Positions 1-10,485 of a stretch of 64,000 nucleotides of DNA are shown in pieces. This stretch comes from Nannobrachium achirus (taxonomy: Eukaryota; Chordata; Actinopteri; Myctophiformes; Myctophidae): the NCBI GenBank assembly GCA_963921795.1, contig OY997661.1, positions 36,815,970 to 36,879,969 on the forward strand, written 5' to 3'. How positions within the stretch are numbered: the first letter of the stretch is position 1; every line of letters starts with the position of its first letter. The notes below the pieces were generated by a model. That model saw only the letters and a program-made list of their open reading frames with translations. It made no database searches and was not told where the DNA came from. The position numbers and the translations under genes were made by a program.

Positions 1-180
1 GCCAGTGTTTTCAGTGTTTTTACCATGTTTTTCAAGGGCGATCGCGCGCGTGCACACTGCCGTGCGTGTGCTCCGATTCGTTGCGGAGCATTCTATACTA
101 GTGCTACCAATGCATTTCAATGGGAATGAAGCGGTTTGTTCCAGTCCCATTGAAATACTTTGGCAGAATCCGCAAGAGAA

Positions 181-240
181 AGATCCACAAGCTCAAAACG
201 CGAAGCTTCACACCGCGTTTCGAGCTTGTCGATCTGCTAC
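181..240. repeat. Stem-loop module, solo copy
   Basis: Left arm starts AGATCCACAAGCTCAAAACG and the right arm reads CGAGCTTGTCGATCTGCTAC. It is a diverged copy of the window-wide stem-loop. A shorter inverted repeat (about 114-157) lies just upstream. Confidence 0.6.
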
Positions 241-321
241 TTTTTAAGCTGTTGTGTGACGCCGTAGTGTGATCAATTAGGGGCATTAATTTACGAAAAA
301 ACAAAGTTAAAATATGTAGAT

Positions 322-590
322 AAATGGTAAATGTTGCATGTAGCGCCTTTATCCAAGGCACTTTACAGAGATTGTGCATTACATTACATTCACCCACACA
401 TTCATACACTGATGGCGGAGGAAACCATGCAAGGCACCAACCTGCTCCCCGGTACAACTAGGGGTTCAGAGTCTTGCTCAAGGACTCTTCGACATTAACT
501 CTGGGGGAGCCCGGGATCGAACTGGGAACCTTTCGGGAACCCTCTGTGTTCTACCCCGTTTCTCTAGCAACTGCAGCCCCAGATAAGAGG
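322..590 (-). mobile_element. tRNA-derived SINE, family 1
   Basis: Read on the minus strand it has a B-box-like CAGTTCGATCCCGGG, then the family body with GAGCAAGACTCTGAACCCC, and it ends in GCGCTACATGCAACATTTACC. The same body recurs at 19128-19285, 26219-26482, 36046-36318 and 37985-38220. It is a Pol III type retroposon with no coding capacity. Confidence 0.75.
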
Positions 591-1892
591 TTTCTTCCTG
601 GCGGCAACCCAATGCCTTCTAAATCCTACGAGTTTTCTGAAAAACACATGTTGCTATATAGTATATAGCTGAAATCTAAAATGACACAGATGCTTTCTCG
701 GTTTTAATGGATTGAAGTATATTCTGTAGCTGAAATCTAAAATTAAATGTTACAAAATGTATCATACATTTGGCAACATTACCTAAAACTCTCCGTATCA
801 TTAAATGTCCTTTTCAAGCTCAGATTTGAGTTCAAACTACAGCATTTTAAAAGGCATTTTCTTTCAAGGTATATTGATATAAATGCGACAATTACAGTAG
901 ATGTTGCAATTACAATGCACAATTTGGGCATTTGACAGGCAGACCTATCCAAAGCTTATGAGTGGGAAATTAAGAGTAAATTACCTTGATCAAGGTAAAT
1001 CTTCACATAAATGGAGTACAAAGAAACCAATTTAGTGCTACAAATTATCGAGGATAATAACAGGTAAACATAACACCTATCAAGCTCAAAACACTTAGAT
1101 TTGGTGTAGAGGGGGGTAGAAAGAGGGGGTAGAAAGAGGTATTATGTGATTAACTGCTCTTTAAATGAAAGTTCTTTTCCAGTTTGAGTTGCTGGACTTT
1201 GGATCTATTTTCCCAAAGGTAAACTGTCTTCAAACCCCTGTTTCTGTATGTCGGGACATGATATAGAATTCATGTCTTAAATCGCACATAATATCTCATC
1301 ACTTCTAATCTTACCTCTTGTTTGATGTAGTCTTTGGTTCATATTATATATATTTATTAATTATATTTATTATTTCACTGTACACTTGCAATGTTTGTAC
1401 ATCTAAGTATGTTTCAGAGGTTTACATTTCTTGCCTGGAAACCAGACGAATCTGAAATTGTTTGTGCTGCACTTTCTTTCAGTTGAGCACTTGAAGCCAT
1501 GCGAACGGCAAGAATAGGGCATAGCGGTGGAAGTGGTTTTCTGGTGCCACTAAAAAATCTGACATTAATTTTAAAATAATTGATATAAATAATTGTAAAT
1601 CTCTATGGTAAAAATGAATCTCAGATTATTATTGTTATTTATTTTTTTATTTTTTTTGAGTGGCACCAGAAAAAAAAGAAGAAAAAAAAATTCAAATTAC
1701 CTCATGTGAAAAGGTTTTTGAGTAAAGGATGGTATAGGTATACCGGTAGATAGGTGCTATATATGGGTATAGATACACTATTGGCAGAATAGTGACTTGT
1801 GCTTTATTTGTATTTGTAATAATTGCAATGAACTGAATTATTTGTATTGTAATAATTGCATTAACTGAATTATAGTTTAATTAAACTACTCA

Positions 1893-1970
1893 TTTGGCTG
1901 AGGGCCCCCTGAAAAATCCCCTCAAGGACCGCTGGGCGTTCACAGACCCCACTTTGAAAACCACTGGATT
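1893..1970. mobile_element. hAT-like fragment
   Basis: The segment ends in TTTGAAAACCACTGGA, a diverged version of the GAGAACCACTG end shared by many elements here. It is preceded by GGACC/GACCCC-rich sequence typical of the same group. Only one end is recognisable. Confidence 0.5.
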
Positions 1971-2576
1971 TAGGCTATATGCCTGATTTTGTTTACACTT
2001 GAATATCATCGTTGTGGTCAGCCGTAGACTTTTTCAATAAAGGTGAAATGCCTTAAGTGTTGTTCCTCTTTGATCTTAAAATAGAAACTTGTTGGTGCAA
2101 TACATGTTTCTGATTGTAGACTTGTTTTCTGCAACGCTGTCAATAAATCTCCATTGCCCTCATCTTCATGCTCATCACTGTATAGTTCAGCAATTCAACC
2201 ACTAGAGGGCGTAGCTCTCCTATCAAAGTTGTAAAATGAGACAAGTATCTTGGTGCTTGGAGTAGCTTTGACTATTTAGTCTGTAATCTCTTCATATTAT
2301 AAGTAAAACTTTAGACCTATTTGCATGAGAAATCATAGCCTGTCATTGCCAAATAAACTCTAAACTAAGAAAATGTATCTCATATTGTATCTTGGAAAGG
2401 CTACCTTACAACACTATAAAAATGTAAATTTGCTGTCTGAAATGCTTATTAGTCAGTTAGGCAAGGGTAGCTTAGTATGAAGCTTTTAAAACAAATGTGA
2501 GGATTTCTTTCCCAGGATTTTTCAGTCACTTTTTGTGACAAAATGTTCAACTGTATTTAAATGTATCTCTCTCTCT

Positions 2577-2680
2577 ATTCAATTCAAAGGGGCTTTATTG
2601 GCATGAGAAAACATACGTTTACATTGGCAAAGCAAAACTGGACCAACACAATTAAAACAAAACAATGTATGTACAATTAA
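2577..2680. repeat. Dispersed fish repeat fragment
   Basis: AAAGGGGCTTTATTGGCATG is a sequence I recall as common in fish genomic repeats. I cannot fix its class or its ends. Confidence 0.35.
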
Positions 2681-2708
2681 ATGGGAATGCCAAGGTCATT
2701 CGATGTAC

Positions 2709-2885
2709 AGTTTTATTGAGGTTAAACTTATGTTTAAGAATAAGGTTAGGTTTAAGCATAGCTTTACTTAGGTTACGTTTAGGTTAGGAATATGTTTATA
2801 TATGGCATAGTTTTACTGAGGTTAAGTGTAGGAATAAGGTTAGGTTTAGGCATTGTTTTACTGAGGTTACGTTTGGGAATACCTG
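2709..2885. repeat. Diverged tandem repeat, about 45-50 bp unit
   Basis: About four imperfect units each contain TTTTACTGAGGTTA followed by an AATAAGGTTAGGTTTAGGCAT-like part. A related motif recurs once at about 34490-34520. It is not a telomeric array. Confidence 0.65.
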
Positions 2886-2969
2886 GTGGCACCCGCTCCG
2901 AGGTCGCCGGATTTGACCCCGGGGCTAGGATGTTTCGGGACGAGGCGAGCATTCTTATATTCTTCACCC

Positions 2970-3845
2970 TAGTCTTAGCTTGACACTCTCGTAGATGTAT
3001 TTCATCGATGTTGACATTTTCAATCTACGAGTGTTTTAGGTTTTAGGCTTCAATCTCATGCTGCCCTGGAAGTGGAGCCTGCAAGGCCCCCCCTAACACG
3101 CACAAATGAAAAATATAAGCTGCTTACCCTCTTGCCCCAAATGTTCACTAGGCTTGCTGCATCTTTGCACAATGTATTATTCCATATTTTTCAATAAAGA
3201 AGCGTTCTAATCCCGTCTGTGGCCAAACACATGTTTTTTTTCCCCGCCTTGTTTACTTGCTGTTTACATTGACTGCAATTCCGGCTTTTACCGGATGCGC
3301 TCCCTCACAGAGATAGTGTCCCAACTCTCCACTCTTATCCTCCGATATGATAAACTCACTGAAGCTCAGACCCTAAATTTATCTGTAACACTTAGGGGCC
3401 TGTTGGGGCGACGACAGTATGTTAAAACAGGAGGGAAATACATTTAGGCTCTGTAAATTGTATAACTTGTTGTCTCAGGTTGGTTCCATTTCCCATAGCT
3501 TCGCTTGATTGGAGCAGCAGCATCTTCTCATAATACCACTTTTAAACGTGGCGTCCCCTATTTTAGGCCCATTGGGAACTTCCGACAGAATCGGCCACAC
3601 GCGTGAACAAAAAACACTTGTTTATTGAAAAATATGGACTAATACATTGTGCAAAGACTGTGAGCCTAGTTGACATTTGGGGCACGAGGGTAAGCACCTT
3701 ATTTCTTTTCATTTGTGCGTGTTCGGAGCCTTGCAGGCTCCACTGGTGAGATTCCAGGGCAGAATTCCAGCTGAACCCTGGCGCTCCTAGATTGAAAAAG
3801 TCAACATCGATGAAATACATCTACGAGAGTCTTAATCTAAGGCTA
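2970..3845. mobile_element. Non-autonomous long-TIR element with 9-bp target duplication
   Basis: Arms of about 265 bp (2970-3240 and 3583-3845) are inverted copies; for example the left arm has CTCGTAGATGTATTTCATCG and the right arm its complement. Outer ends are TAGTCTTAG and CTAAGGCTA. Flanking TCTTCACCC (2961-2969) and ACTTCACCC (3846-3854) match at 8 of 9 bases, as expected for a 9-bp duplication. No transposase is encoded. Long TIRs with 9-bp duplications suggest a Mutator-like source, which is inference. The right end lies 67 bp before the CYYR1 exon. Confidence 0.65.
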
Positions 3846-3912
3846 ACTTCACCCAAGAGTTTTTTTTGTCATTGGTTATGTTTTCAAACTCTCCTCTCTC
3901 TGTCTCTCTCAG

Positions 3913-4049
3913 GTCCACCACCTCCCTACACCTACAACTACGAGATGTTCCCCTCCCCCCTGCACCCCCCACCCTACACCCCCACGCAGCCCAGGGCAGA
4001 CGGCTACTCCCCTCCACCGCCTTACCCTGGAGGCTGCGCTTACAAGTGA
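3913..4049 (+). CDS. CYYR1: CYYR1, last coding exon (cysteine- and tyrosine-rich protein 1)
   Basis: The exon follows a pyrimidine tract and CTCAG, opens in a split Gly codon and encodes the proline/tyrosine-rich cytoplasmic tail: GPPPPYTYNYEM, then HPPPYTPTQPRADGY, then SPPPPYPGGCAYK and a TGA stop (4047-4049). Human CYYR1, as I remember it, ends with the same plan: GPPPYGHDHEM, LPPPYSPTP, SPPPPYPGNARK. CYYR1 is a small single-pass membrane protein of unclear function; the repeated PPPY motifs are known WW-domain ligands. The Cys-rich ectodomain and membrane segment are on upstream exons outside the window. APP follows in the same orientation, as in human, which supports the call. Confidence 0.88.
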
Positions 4050-4695
4050 CCCCCTGCAGGGGGCACTGAAACCACAAACCATTTTAGCGTGCCACATGAC
4101 CTGTACAACCTGTCTTGTACTTCTTCTGATGTCAAGTTAACTGTGGTATGAAAATGGACCCATATGGTCCAATTCAAACACTCACGGTAACAATTAGCTG
4201 TGTTTTAGGGGGAAAAACTGTGAAAGGTGTTTGTTTTTTCCCCCCCAAGTGTGGGCGGTTTACAATGCTGTGCACATCAAAGGAAGCAACATGCTTTTCT
4301 CAAGGTGAAGATGTAATTTGACACAACACGTGGAAGTTTTTTTTTTTTTCTCTCCTCATTTTATTTTAAGGCAAAAGACTTTTGAGGGCACAGAACATGG
4401 TCCCCTTGTCCCGTGAGACACAGCAGAATAGGTGCTGTCTTTTTGAATTTTGTGTCCTACTTTTTTTCTTTCTTTCTTTTTTTTTGTTGTCGTTTTGGAC
4501 GTTTGGTCTTGAACGTGATTCGGGTCATTGATATCGCTTGAAAGAAAACAAACCTGTATAAACTTGAGTATTATACTTGCTGGACGGAGGACTTAATGAT
4601 TAGGTGTGTTTATTATTTTAACTGCAGTGTGAATTTAACTTCCGAGAGTGTAAGAATGAATGAGAATGAAGAAAATAAATGTTTAGTATTCTTTT
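4050..4695 (+). other. CYYR1 3' UTR with candidate poly(A) signal
   Basis: Unique-looking sequence follows the stop. An AATAAA hexamer at 4674-4679, just before a T-rich stretch, is the best candidate cleavage signal. A second AATAAA at 4923-4928 is possible. The true end is not shown by the sequence. Confidence 0.55.
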
Positions 4696-4937
4696 TCTTC
4701 TTTATTTGAATCTTTTTGACTGTTTTTAGTTTATTTGTCATTTTACACAGCGTTAGATGAACACTGAAGGTTTTACTGGACAAGTGGACGTACGATGGTG
4801 GATTGGCCTTTTTCTGACTTTACTTGAAACCAAGGATTATACTATTTATAAGGACGGATGGTTGGAGTCGACCAAATGAGCCCATTAAGAATTGAGGCTG
4901 ATTAACAGTTTTATGAAGAAATAATAAAAAACATTTT

Positions 4938-5153
4938 CATCTCAAGGACCACCCAAAATTATATGTATTTGGTATATTCGTGGACCCTCATCTCAAACTA
5001 TTTTGTTCCACGGGACCCCCCAGAAGTAAACATTTTAGTTAAAAAATGTTCACTTTAAAATTTTTTCAAAGATAGTAGATCTACAAGCTCGCAGCGTGGC
5101 ACAAAGTGACGCGCTGTGACGCGCTGTGAGCTTGTATACAGTATCTGCTATGT
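4938..5153. mobile_element. hAT-type fragment carrying a stem-loop
   Basis: GGACC/GACCCCC-rich body (4945-5030) followed by a stem-loop (5071-5153) with TAGATCTACAAGCTCGCAGC and GCTGTGAGCTTGTA. The best complete relative is 59240-59454. The outer end is lost. Confidence 0.6.
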
Positions 5154-5358
5154 TTTAATTAGCCAAAGTATAAAATGACGCCACTGCTTTCCCGGGTTTA
5201 ATGGGTTGATCCAAGTGTTTGTTGTTTCTTTGCTTTTTTCCCCATAATAAAACTCAATGGCCCGGATGTCATCCTAGTTTTATGGAAAAAGTAATGAGAT
5301 TACATTTATGAAGAGACGTTTGATGTCTGTAAAAAGTGAACTGCACTTCTTTCACTGA

Positions 5359-5551
5359 CAGTGGCGTCAGTTCAGCAAAAGCTAAGATATGGCAACATGA
5401 CTGGTGTCTTGCACGTGCGCGACACCAGTCATGTTGCCATACCTTAGCAACAGGCATGATGAATTTATTTTAATAAGTATATTTTATTTGTTTCCCCTGT
5501 AGCCAAGGTATGGTAGCTGCCATACCTAGCCATACCCAATTGACGCCTCTG
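5359..5551. mobile_element. hAT-type MITE, 193 bp, exact 8-bp target duplication
   Basis: Ends are CAGTGGCGTCAGTTCAGC and CAATTGACGCCTCTG. TTCACTGA flanks both sides (5351-5358 and 5552-5559) exactly. An internal palindrome spans 5389-5446 (arms read GGCAACATGACTGGTGTC). It is non-coding. A larger relative with an added stem-loop is at 55850-56328. Confidence 0.85.
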
Positions 5552-5559
5552 TTCACTGA

Positions 5560-6123
5560 CATGACGGAATTAAGCTGACATGATGATGATGATGATGGCA
5601 TAACATTTGCATCTGGATTAGCCGCGTCTAAAAATGCTGTTCTGGCGTTGCTTCTGTAAGAGCAACGTTTTTGTATTGTTTTGTAAAATGAAATGAGGAT
5701 TAAAGTGAGTTTTTTTTTTCAATCATTTGAATGAATGAATGAATGAATCTGTCGATTGATTGAATTGGCCCTTAAAATGAACGTGTTTCGTGTTATGCGT
5801 AGGTAGTGGTACATCCTGGGTTGAGGTTGTATTATTTGTGTTATACTTGCATTTCTTTTGCCAAAATACAATGAAATAAAACAAAACCATTGATAGATTT
5901 TTATTTGGTAAAAGACACAAGCGCAACACAATATAACTTAAACCTAGGCTATAGGCCTACACATTAAACCCTGGCTATAGTAGAGTCATTTTTGGACATC
6001 GGTCATTATCTCTCGGTCGGGCTCTAGGCTATAGGCCTATACTCTAAACCCAGGATATAGATATCAAATTTTTTATCCCACGGTTTTGTTACATTTTTCA
6101 ATCAGTGTCAATTGCCTAAGCTG
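5560..6123. other. Intergenic stretch without a gene
   Basis: Holds (GAT)n at about 5581-5597, (GAAT)n near 5728-5748 and the motif TAGGCTATAGGCCTA at 5946 and 6026. I see nothing else. Confidence 0.6.
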
Positions 6124-6126
6124 TAA

Positions 6127-6363
6127 AGGCCCATTCCCACTGGGCCAGATAACAGATATCTGGAGATATTTCTCCAGATATTTTTCCATTCAAAGTGGAT
6201 GGTAGACACAGATAAAAAAAATATCAATCACAGATATTTGTCACAGATACTTTTATCTGTGGCAAATATGTTTTTTATCTGTGTCTACCATCCACTTTGA
6301 ATGGAAAAATATCTGGAGAAATATCTCCAGATATCTGTTATCTGGCCCAGTGGGAATGGGCCT
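6127..6363. mobile_element. Palindromic MITE with TAA duplication (PIF/Harbinger-like)
   Basis: Arms of about 95-100 bp begin AGGCCCATTCCCACTGGGCC and end in the complement. TAA flanks both ends (6124-6126, 6364-6366), matching the 3-bp TWA duplication of PIF/Harbinger elements. No coding capacity. The family name is inferred from the duplication alone. Confidence 0.7.
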
Positions 6364-6509
6364 TAATCCTGGGCGCTACTCTCCCTCTGCCAACCTTGGG
6401 AGAGCCCCGAACAGAGCTCATGCTTCCTTCAACGCATGAGGAGTGAGCATGCCGCTTCTCACCACCTGACGGGGGAGTTTCCCCAGTAGGACGTAGTGCA
6501 TCACGTTGG

Positions 6510-6800
6510 AAGGAACACCTTATTCCAACCAGTCCCTTTCCCCTCCATAAACTGCTCTTGCTGACCAGAGGGAGGCAGTACAGAGACCAGGATTACAGCA
6601 TGTTTTTGTTAGGGTACCTACCCGAGGGGACACGGGCAGTACGCAAACTCCACATAGAAAGGCCCTTTTGTCAACCACACCTAGGGTATGGGCGTTGATG
6701 ACACGGAGGAGACCGTGTCCCATGCAGACGGGAATCGAACCCAGCACCTTCTAGCTGTGAGACGACATCGCTGGCGACTGTGCCACCCTGCCAAGGTCTA
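6510..6800 (-). mobile_element. tRNA-derived SINE or SINE-like repeat
   Basis: On the minus strand GGCAGGGTGGCACAGTCGCC begins a tRNA-like head. CTGGGTTCGATTCCCG (complement near 6728-6745) is the B box. The body then reads GGAGTTTGCGTACTGCCCG-like sequence. The pattern is that of a very common fish retroposon, recognised from memory. Confidence 0.65.
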
Positions 6801-7302
6801 CACTTCAAACCTATTAGGCCTACAGTATATAGGCCTAAAAACCCAAGCTATCGGCCTACACGTTGACCACCTAAACCCCAGCTACGTTTGCATTGTGAAC
6901 TTGTTGATATGGCCATTTTCAGTGAGTTAACGTAATTGATTGAATACTGTATTATTAGTTTGCATAGGAAAGGTACAGGACAGTACAGTTAACTGATACA
7001 TGGTTGACTAAAAGGATAAACACACTAGTCCTGAAACAAGACGGTCGTGATGAGGTTCAACCTGGTTTCGAGCAGTATAGCCAATTTGCCGCTTACGTTT
7101 ACACAAACATTCAGATTTCAAAAATAAAGTGCTTAATGAAGGCTCAAACATAAGGTACGATGATCTAGAATTGCCTGTATACTCTGTATTCTTTAATGAG
7201 AAGCGTTTTAATCTGATCGTTTCCCCATTTGCATCAGCCCCATCTAGCTGCATGCACTAAAAGACCTCGGACAATCAAGTAAAAATAAGGATGTTACAAC
7301 TG

Positions 7303-7370
7303 ATGGGCAAAACAGAATCAGAAACCTTCCTCTTTGGGTGTAATTCTAACCTCAGCAAGGTTGATAACAG
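7303..7370 (+). mobile_element. LINE reverse transcriptase scrap, + strand
   Basis: Reads GKTESETFLFGCNSNLSKVD, the 3' palm-side part of a CR1/L2/Rex-like reverse transcriptase. It is an inverted copy of the sequence at about 7755-7797, so two LINE pieces face each other across the fold-back at 7438-7750. A twin-priming inversion would explain this. Confidence 0.55.
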
Positions 7371-7437
7371 TCAAAGTGGGTGACAATGTAGGCCTAATCA
7401 CAAGAAAAGACAATTAAATTGTCACCCACTTTGACTG

Positions 7438-7750
7438 AGGGCCAGTTCACCCCTGGGACAACCACATCTTATTTTATTGTTGTTTGGGACACGATCAACA
7501 CAATCCAGAGTTATTTTTTGTGTTCAGTCTGTGTTTTGAGATATTTTAGTATTTCAGCATGAATGATGATGCATTTTGCATCATATGAGTCATCATGCTG
7601 CATCATATGATGCAAAATGCATCATCATTCATGCTGAAATACTAAAATATCTCAAAACACAGATTGAACACAAAAGATAACTCTGGATTGTGTTGATCGT
7701 GTCCCAAACAACAAAATAAGATCTGGTTGTCCCAGGGGTAAACTGGCCCT
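7438..7750. mobile_element. Fold-back MITE, about 150-bp arms
   Basis: Ends are AGGGCCAGTTCACCCCTGGG and CCCAGGGGTAAACTGGCCCT. The arms pair almost throughout, and the loop near 7590-7604 is itself a CATCATATGA-rich palindrome. It lies between head-to-head LINE pieces. No clear target duplication. Confidence 0.75.
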
Positions 7751-7759
7751 TTAAGTCAT

Positions 7760-8187
7760 CAACCTTGCTGAGGTTAGAATTTCACCCAAAGAGGATGGAT
7801 TCATTTTTACCCAGGTGTAGTGATCGTTTGTTGTCATTGAGCCAGGTGCAGATCTTATCACGTTCAGAGCTAAGGGCCTTTTCATCCTGCAATTTGTCCC
7901 TGTTCGAGACTGGGGGAGCTGAGTCATCCGCGAATAGGAACAGATTGCAGTCACAAGCAGATCGTTTACATATATTAGGAACAATAAAGGTCCTAGTATC
8001 CTTCCTTGTGGAATGCCCCACAGCTTACTGGGGGAGGGGGGCTGTTCCGTTCACCTCCACCACCTGTTCTCTCCCTTCCAGGTAAGACTGCATCCAGCTC
8101 ACTGCTGCACTATCAAGACCGATTGTTGTCAGTTTATCAATCAGAATAGAGTGATTAACGTGTCAAATGCCTTCTGGAGGTCCAGCC
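7760..8187 (-). mobile_element. LINE reverse transcriptase fragment (CR1/L2/Rex1-like)
   Basis: Minus-strand reading gives LDLQKAFDT (motif A, near 8157-8185), then GILGPLLFLIYVNDL, then LFLFADDSA (motif C, ADD, near 7925) and WLNDNKRSLHLGKNESILFG. The parts are in different frames, so at least one frame change and stops have accumulated. The endonuclease and 5' half are missing. It is a dead 5'-truncated copy. Confidence 0.8.
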
Positions 8188-8490
8188 ATGGACGGATTAA
8201 TCCCCATGAGGGCCCCTGGACGATTTTTTTAGGGCCCCCCTCACCCCCCACCCTCCCGACATGCACTACCCAGCCAGCTCGGATTTTAAGCCATGATGAT
8301 CATCTGTGGGCCAAGAAAGCACCTGTAGACAACAGAGGAGGGGCCCAAACATTTGATTTTTAATTAATGTATACATTTAATTTGAGTAAATTGTCAATGA
8401 CCACATGGCCAAGTTCGCCCAAGGACCCCTGAGAGCCAAGGGCCCCTGGCAACGGCCCCACTGGCCCAATGGTTAATACAGCCCTGGGTC
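8187..8490. mobile_element. Possible hAT-like element, GGGCCCC-rich
   Basis: Left end ATGGACGGATTAATCCCCAT and right end CAATGGTTAATACAGCCCTG form an imperfect inverted pair, with GGGCCCCT inside both. I found no clear target duplication. Confidence 0.45.
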
Positions 8491-8815
8491 CAGCATGACC
8501 ATGCCGCAATATTTGCCCAAGTCCACAGCATGTTTGATTGCTTGGCCAATGTGACCCTGGCTGCATGGGCGTACAAACGGACACCAATTATTAACCAATG
8601 ACAGTCCGGACAGACACAGGACAAACAGACAAAGCCAGGTGTAGGAGTGGTTAGCACCACTTAAAAATAGTACCATTCTATCATGAGTAGGACCAATCAT
8701 ATGGAGACATGTTGAAAATGGGCGAAGTCTCCCTTTAAAGTGTAATGAAACATCTCCAATGTGGTCCTTAAAAAATTGGAATAAATGAATAAATGAATGC
8801 ATATGTCCCCCCAGG
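8491..8815. other. Intergenic repeat-bearing stretch
   Basis: ACAAAGCCAGGTGTAGGAGT at about 8630 recurs with few changes at about 52333. No gene seen. Confidence 0.45.
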
Positions 8816-9220
8816 CTACATTATACTCACTATGATTCCAATACAACCACATACTGAGTCATCACACCTGCGAACACGCGCGCGCGCGTGTGTGTCTGTG
8901 TGTGTGTGTGTGTGTGCGCACGCACGCGTGGGCGCGTGCGTAATTCCTGCTCCGGTCAGGTGATCCCAGGCGGGCGCAGCGCTGCTGACGGAGAAAGCAG
9001 CTGGTGTTTGGTTCAGCCCACCACCATCAAACCAACACACACAGAGACACACACACACTGTCACACGCACGTATCAGGCTTGACTGTTTTCACCGGATCC
9101 ATTGGAACAACCAGCCAACCAACCGAGTCCCAGCCAGGAGGACCCCAAAGATCAAGACCCCACTAATACCTGCGTTTATTGGGAACGCATTTTAGGGGGA
9201 TTCTCACACACACAGCGACT
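8816..9220 (+). promoter_or_regulatory. Presumed APP promoter and 5' UTR
   Basis: The segment before the start codon is GC- and CpG-rich in its middle (8876-8990, with a GCGCGCGCGTGTG run) and has no TATA box at a telling place, in keeping with the CpG-type APP promoter of other vertebrates. The start context is GCGACTATGG, with A at -3 and G at +4. The transcription start is not determined. Confidence 0.55.
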
Positions 9221-9292
9221 ATGGGGGGACAGCAGCGGAGCGCGGCTTTATTGTTGCTGGCGGTGGCTGTAGCGGCTTGTTCCGCCGTGGAG
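9221..9292 (+). CDS. APP: APP exon 1: start codon and signal peptide
   Basis: Amyloid precursor protein is a single-pass membrane protein trafficked through the secretory pathway and cut by secretases. Exon 1 gives 24 codons, MGGQQRSAALLLLAVAVAAC then SAVE: a short polar start, a leucine/alanine core and small residues for signal peptidase. It ends in GAG before GTAAGA, in phase 0, matching the mammalian boundary before VPTD. No other ATG fits better. Whether this is fish appa or appb I cannot settle from the sequence; the later exons make the APP call secure. Only the part up to the KPI exon lies in the window. Confidence 0.88.
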
Positions 9293-9379
9293 GTAAGAGA
9301 GAGGACCCTGGTTCTGCTGAGTAGAGATGTGTGTGTGGATGGATCTCTGTGACACAGTGACAGGTCCCCGGCTGGAACC

Positions 9380-9421
9380 GTGTCGCCCGCCGACAACGAA
9401 TCGCTTGTCGGCGGGCGACAC
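9380..9421. repeat. GC-rich perfect hairpin just inside intron 1
   Basis: Arms GTGTCGCCCGCCGACAA and TTGTCGGCGGGCGACAC (17 bp each, perfect) flank 8 bp. It starts 88 bp after the exon 1 donor. One arm recurs, slightly changed, near 10217-10239. Confidence 0.85.
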
Positions 9422-10485
9422 CTATTCTTGGCTGCTGGAAAGAGAAACAAAGCCTTTTCCCCCTTTTTAACACAGGCATATTGTCTCAGATCAGCTGTTG
9501 AACGTTTCCCCACAAAAAAAAAAAACATGAAAACCTCTTCTTCTCAGCCACGACACCACAATTTATTATTTATTACAGACCTTGAATTGATTTGTTTTTT
9601 TAAGACATAGGTCTAAAACATGGCGTTTGAATGCTGACAGATGAAATGTAAGGAATGGCTTATGTTGTATAGTCCAAAACACGCCCCGCTCCCTTTAAAT
9701 TACCCCTCGGGATACGGAAAAATGACTGGCATGCCTGTCATCAATAAACATTGTTAGATAGGTTAATAACCGTGGTGCTGCAGACACCGCTGCCCCTGTA
9801 ATGTGCGTTTTCTGCCAAATTCTCGTTATTTGTCGTCCAGCGAAATTGTTGCATTCATGCATGTTTTTTTAAAAGCGAGTGTTATCCATCAACATTAGAG
9901 GGGTGAGTCGGGATGGTGGTCGTGTTTGCGGCTTGCTTTCTTTCCAAAACAGGCTACGCAACATAAACCTCACTGTCTAGGATATTAGAACGTCAAATTA
10001 ATCCTCTCCCATCCCCCTATATGAAGACAAATGTTACCCATAAGGATGTGGTCATTGTTTTGCTACGTATGTAGGCTATACGATCATTTTCACCCCCTCA
10101 AATCAACGCCAAGCAAATATGCATGTTTTTTCCTTTGGGAAACGTTCAACAGCTGATCTGAGGCGATTATATTGAAATGAAAAAAGCATGGTTTCTCAGT
10201 CCAGCAGTCAGTAGTAACACGGTGTCGCCTGCCGACAACGCAGAAGCATTATTCTTCTAACACTGTTTATTATTATGGAATGGCATGCCCGTCTTATTTT
10301 CCTCTACCCTGAGGGGTAGTTTAAAGGGAACGGGGCGTGTTTTGGACCATAATAACATTAAGCCATTCCTTGTAATTTGAATCCGTCTAGAATAAGCATT
10401 TAAAAAAACGCCATGTTCTGTGTCTTAAAACGTCTATTGGTTGTGGTGTGGTGGCTGAGAAGAGGAGGCTTTTTAGGTGGTGTAT
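9422..10485. repeat. Interleaved inverted repeats
   Basis: Segment A (9422-9515) is the inverse of 10134-10222; both hold CAGATCAGCTGTTGAACG or its complement. Segment B (about 9520-9757) is the inverse of 10262-10485; both hold CCAAAACACGCCCCG or its complement. The order is A, B, A', B', not the A, B, B', A' of a simple palindrome. Confidence 0.75.

Larger units (their letters stand above)
1..3912 (+). other. 3' part of the last CYYR1 intron
   Basis: No coding exon is visible before the acceptor at 3911-3912. The stretch holds a stem-loop (181-240), a SINE (322-590), a hAT scrap (1893-1970), a tandem repeat (2709-2885) and a long inverted-repeat element (2970-3845). Between these it is AT-rich and I see nothing else. 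That it belongs to CYYR1 is inferred from the exon that follows. Confidence 0.7.

Noticed and set aside
7782-8021. Host gene candidate on the minus strand
   Set aside because: Reads as LINE reverse transcriptase (FADD, SLHLGK) with frame changes.
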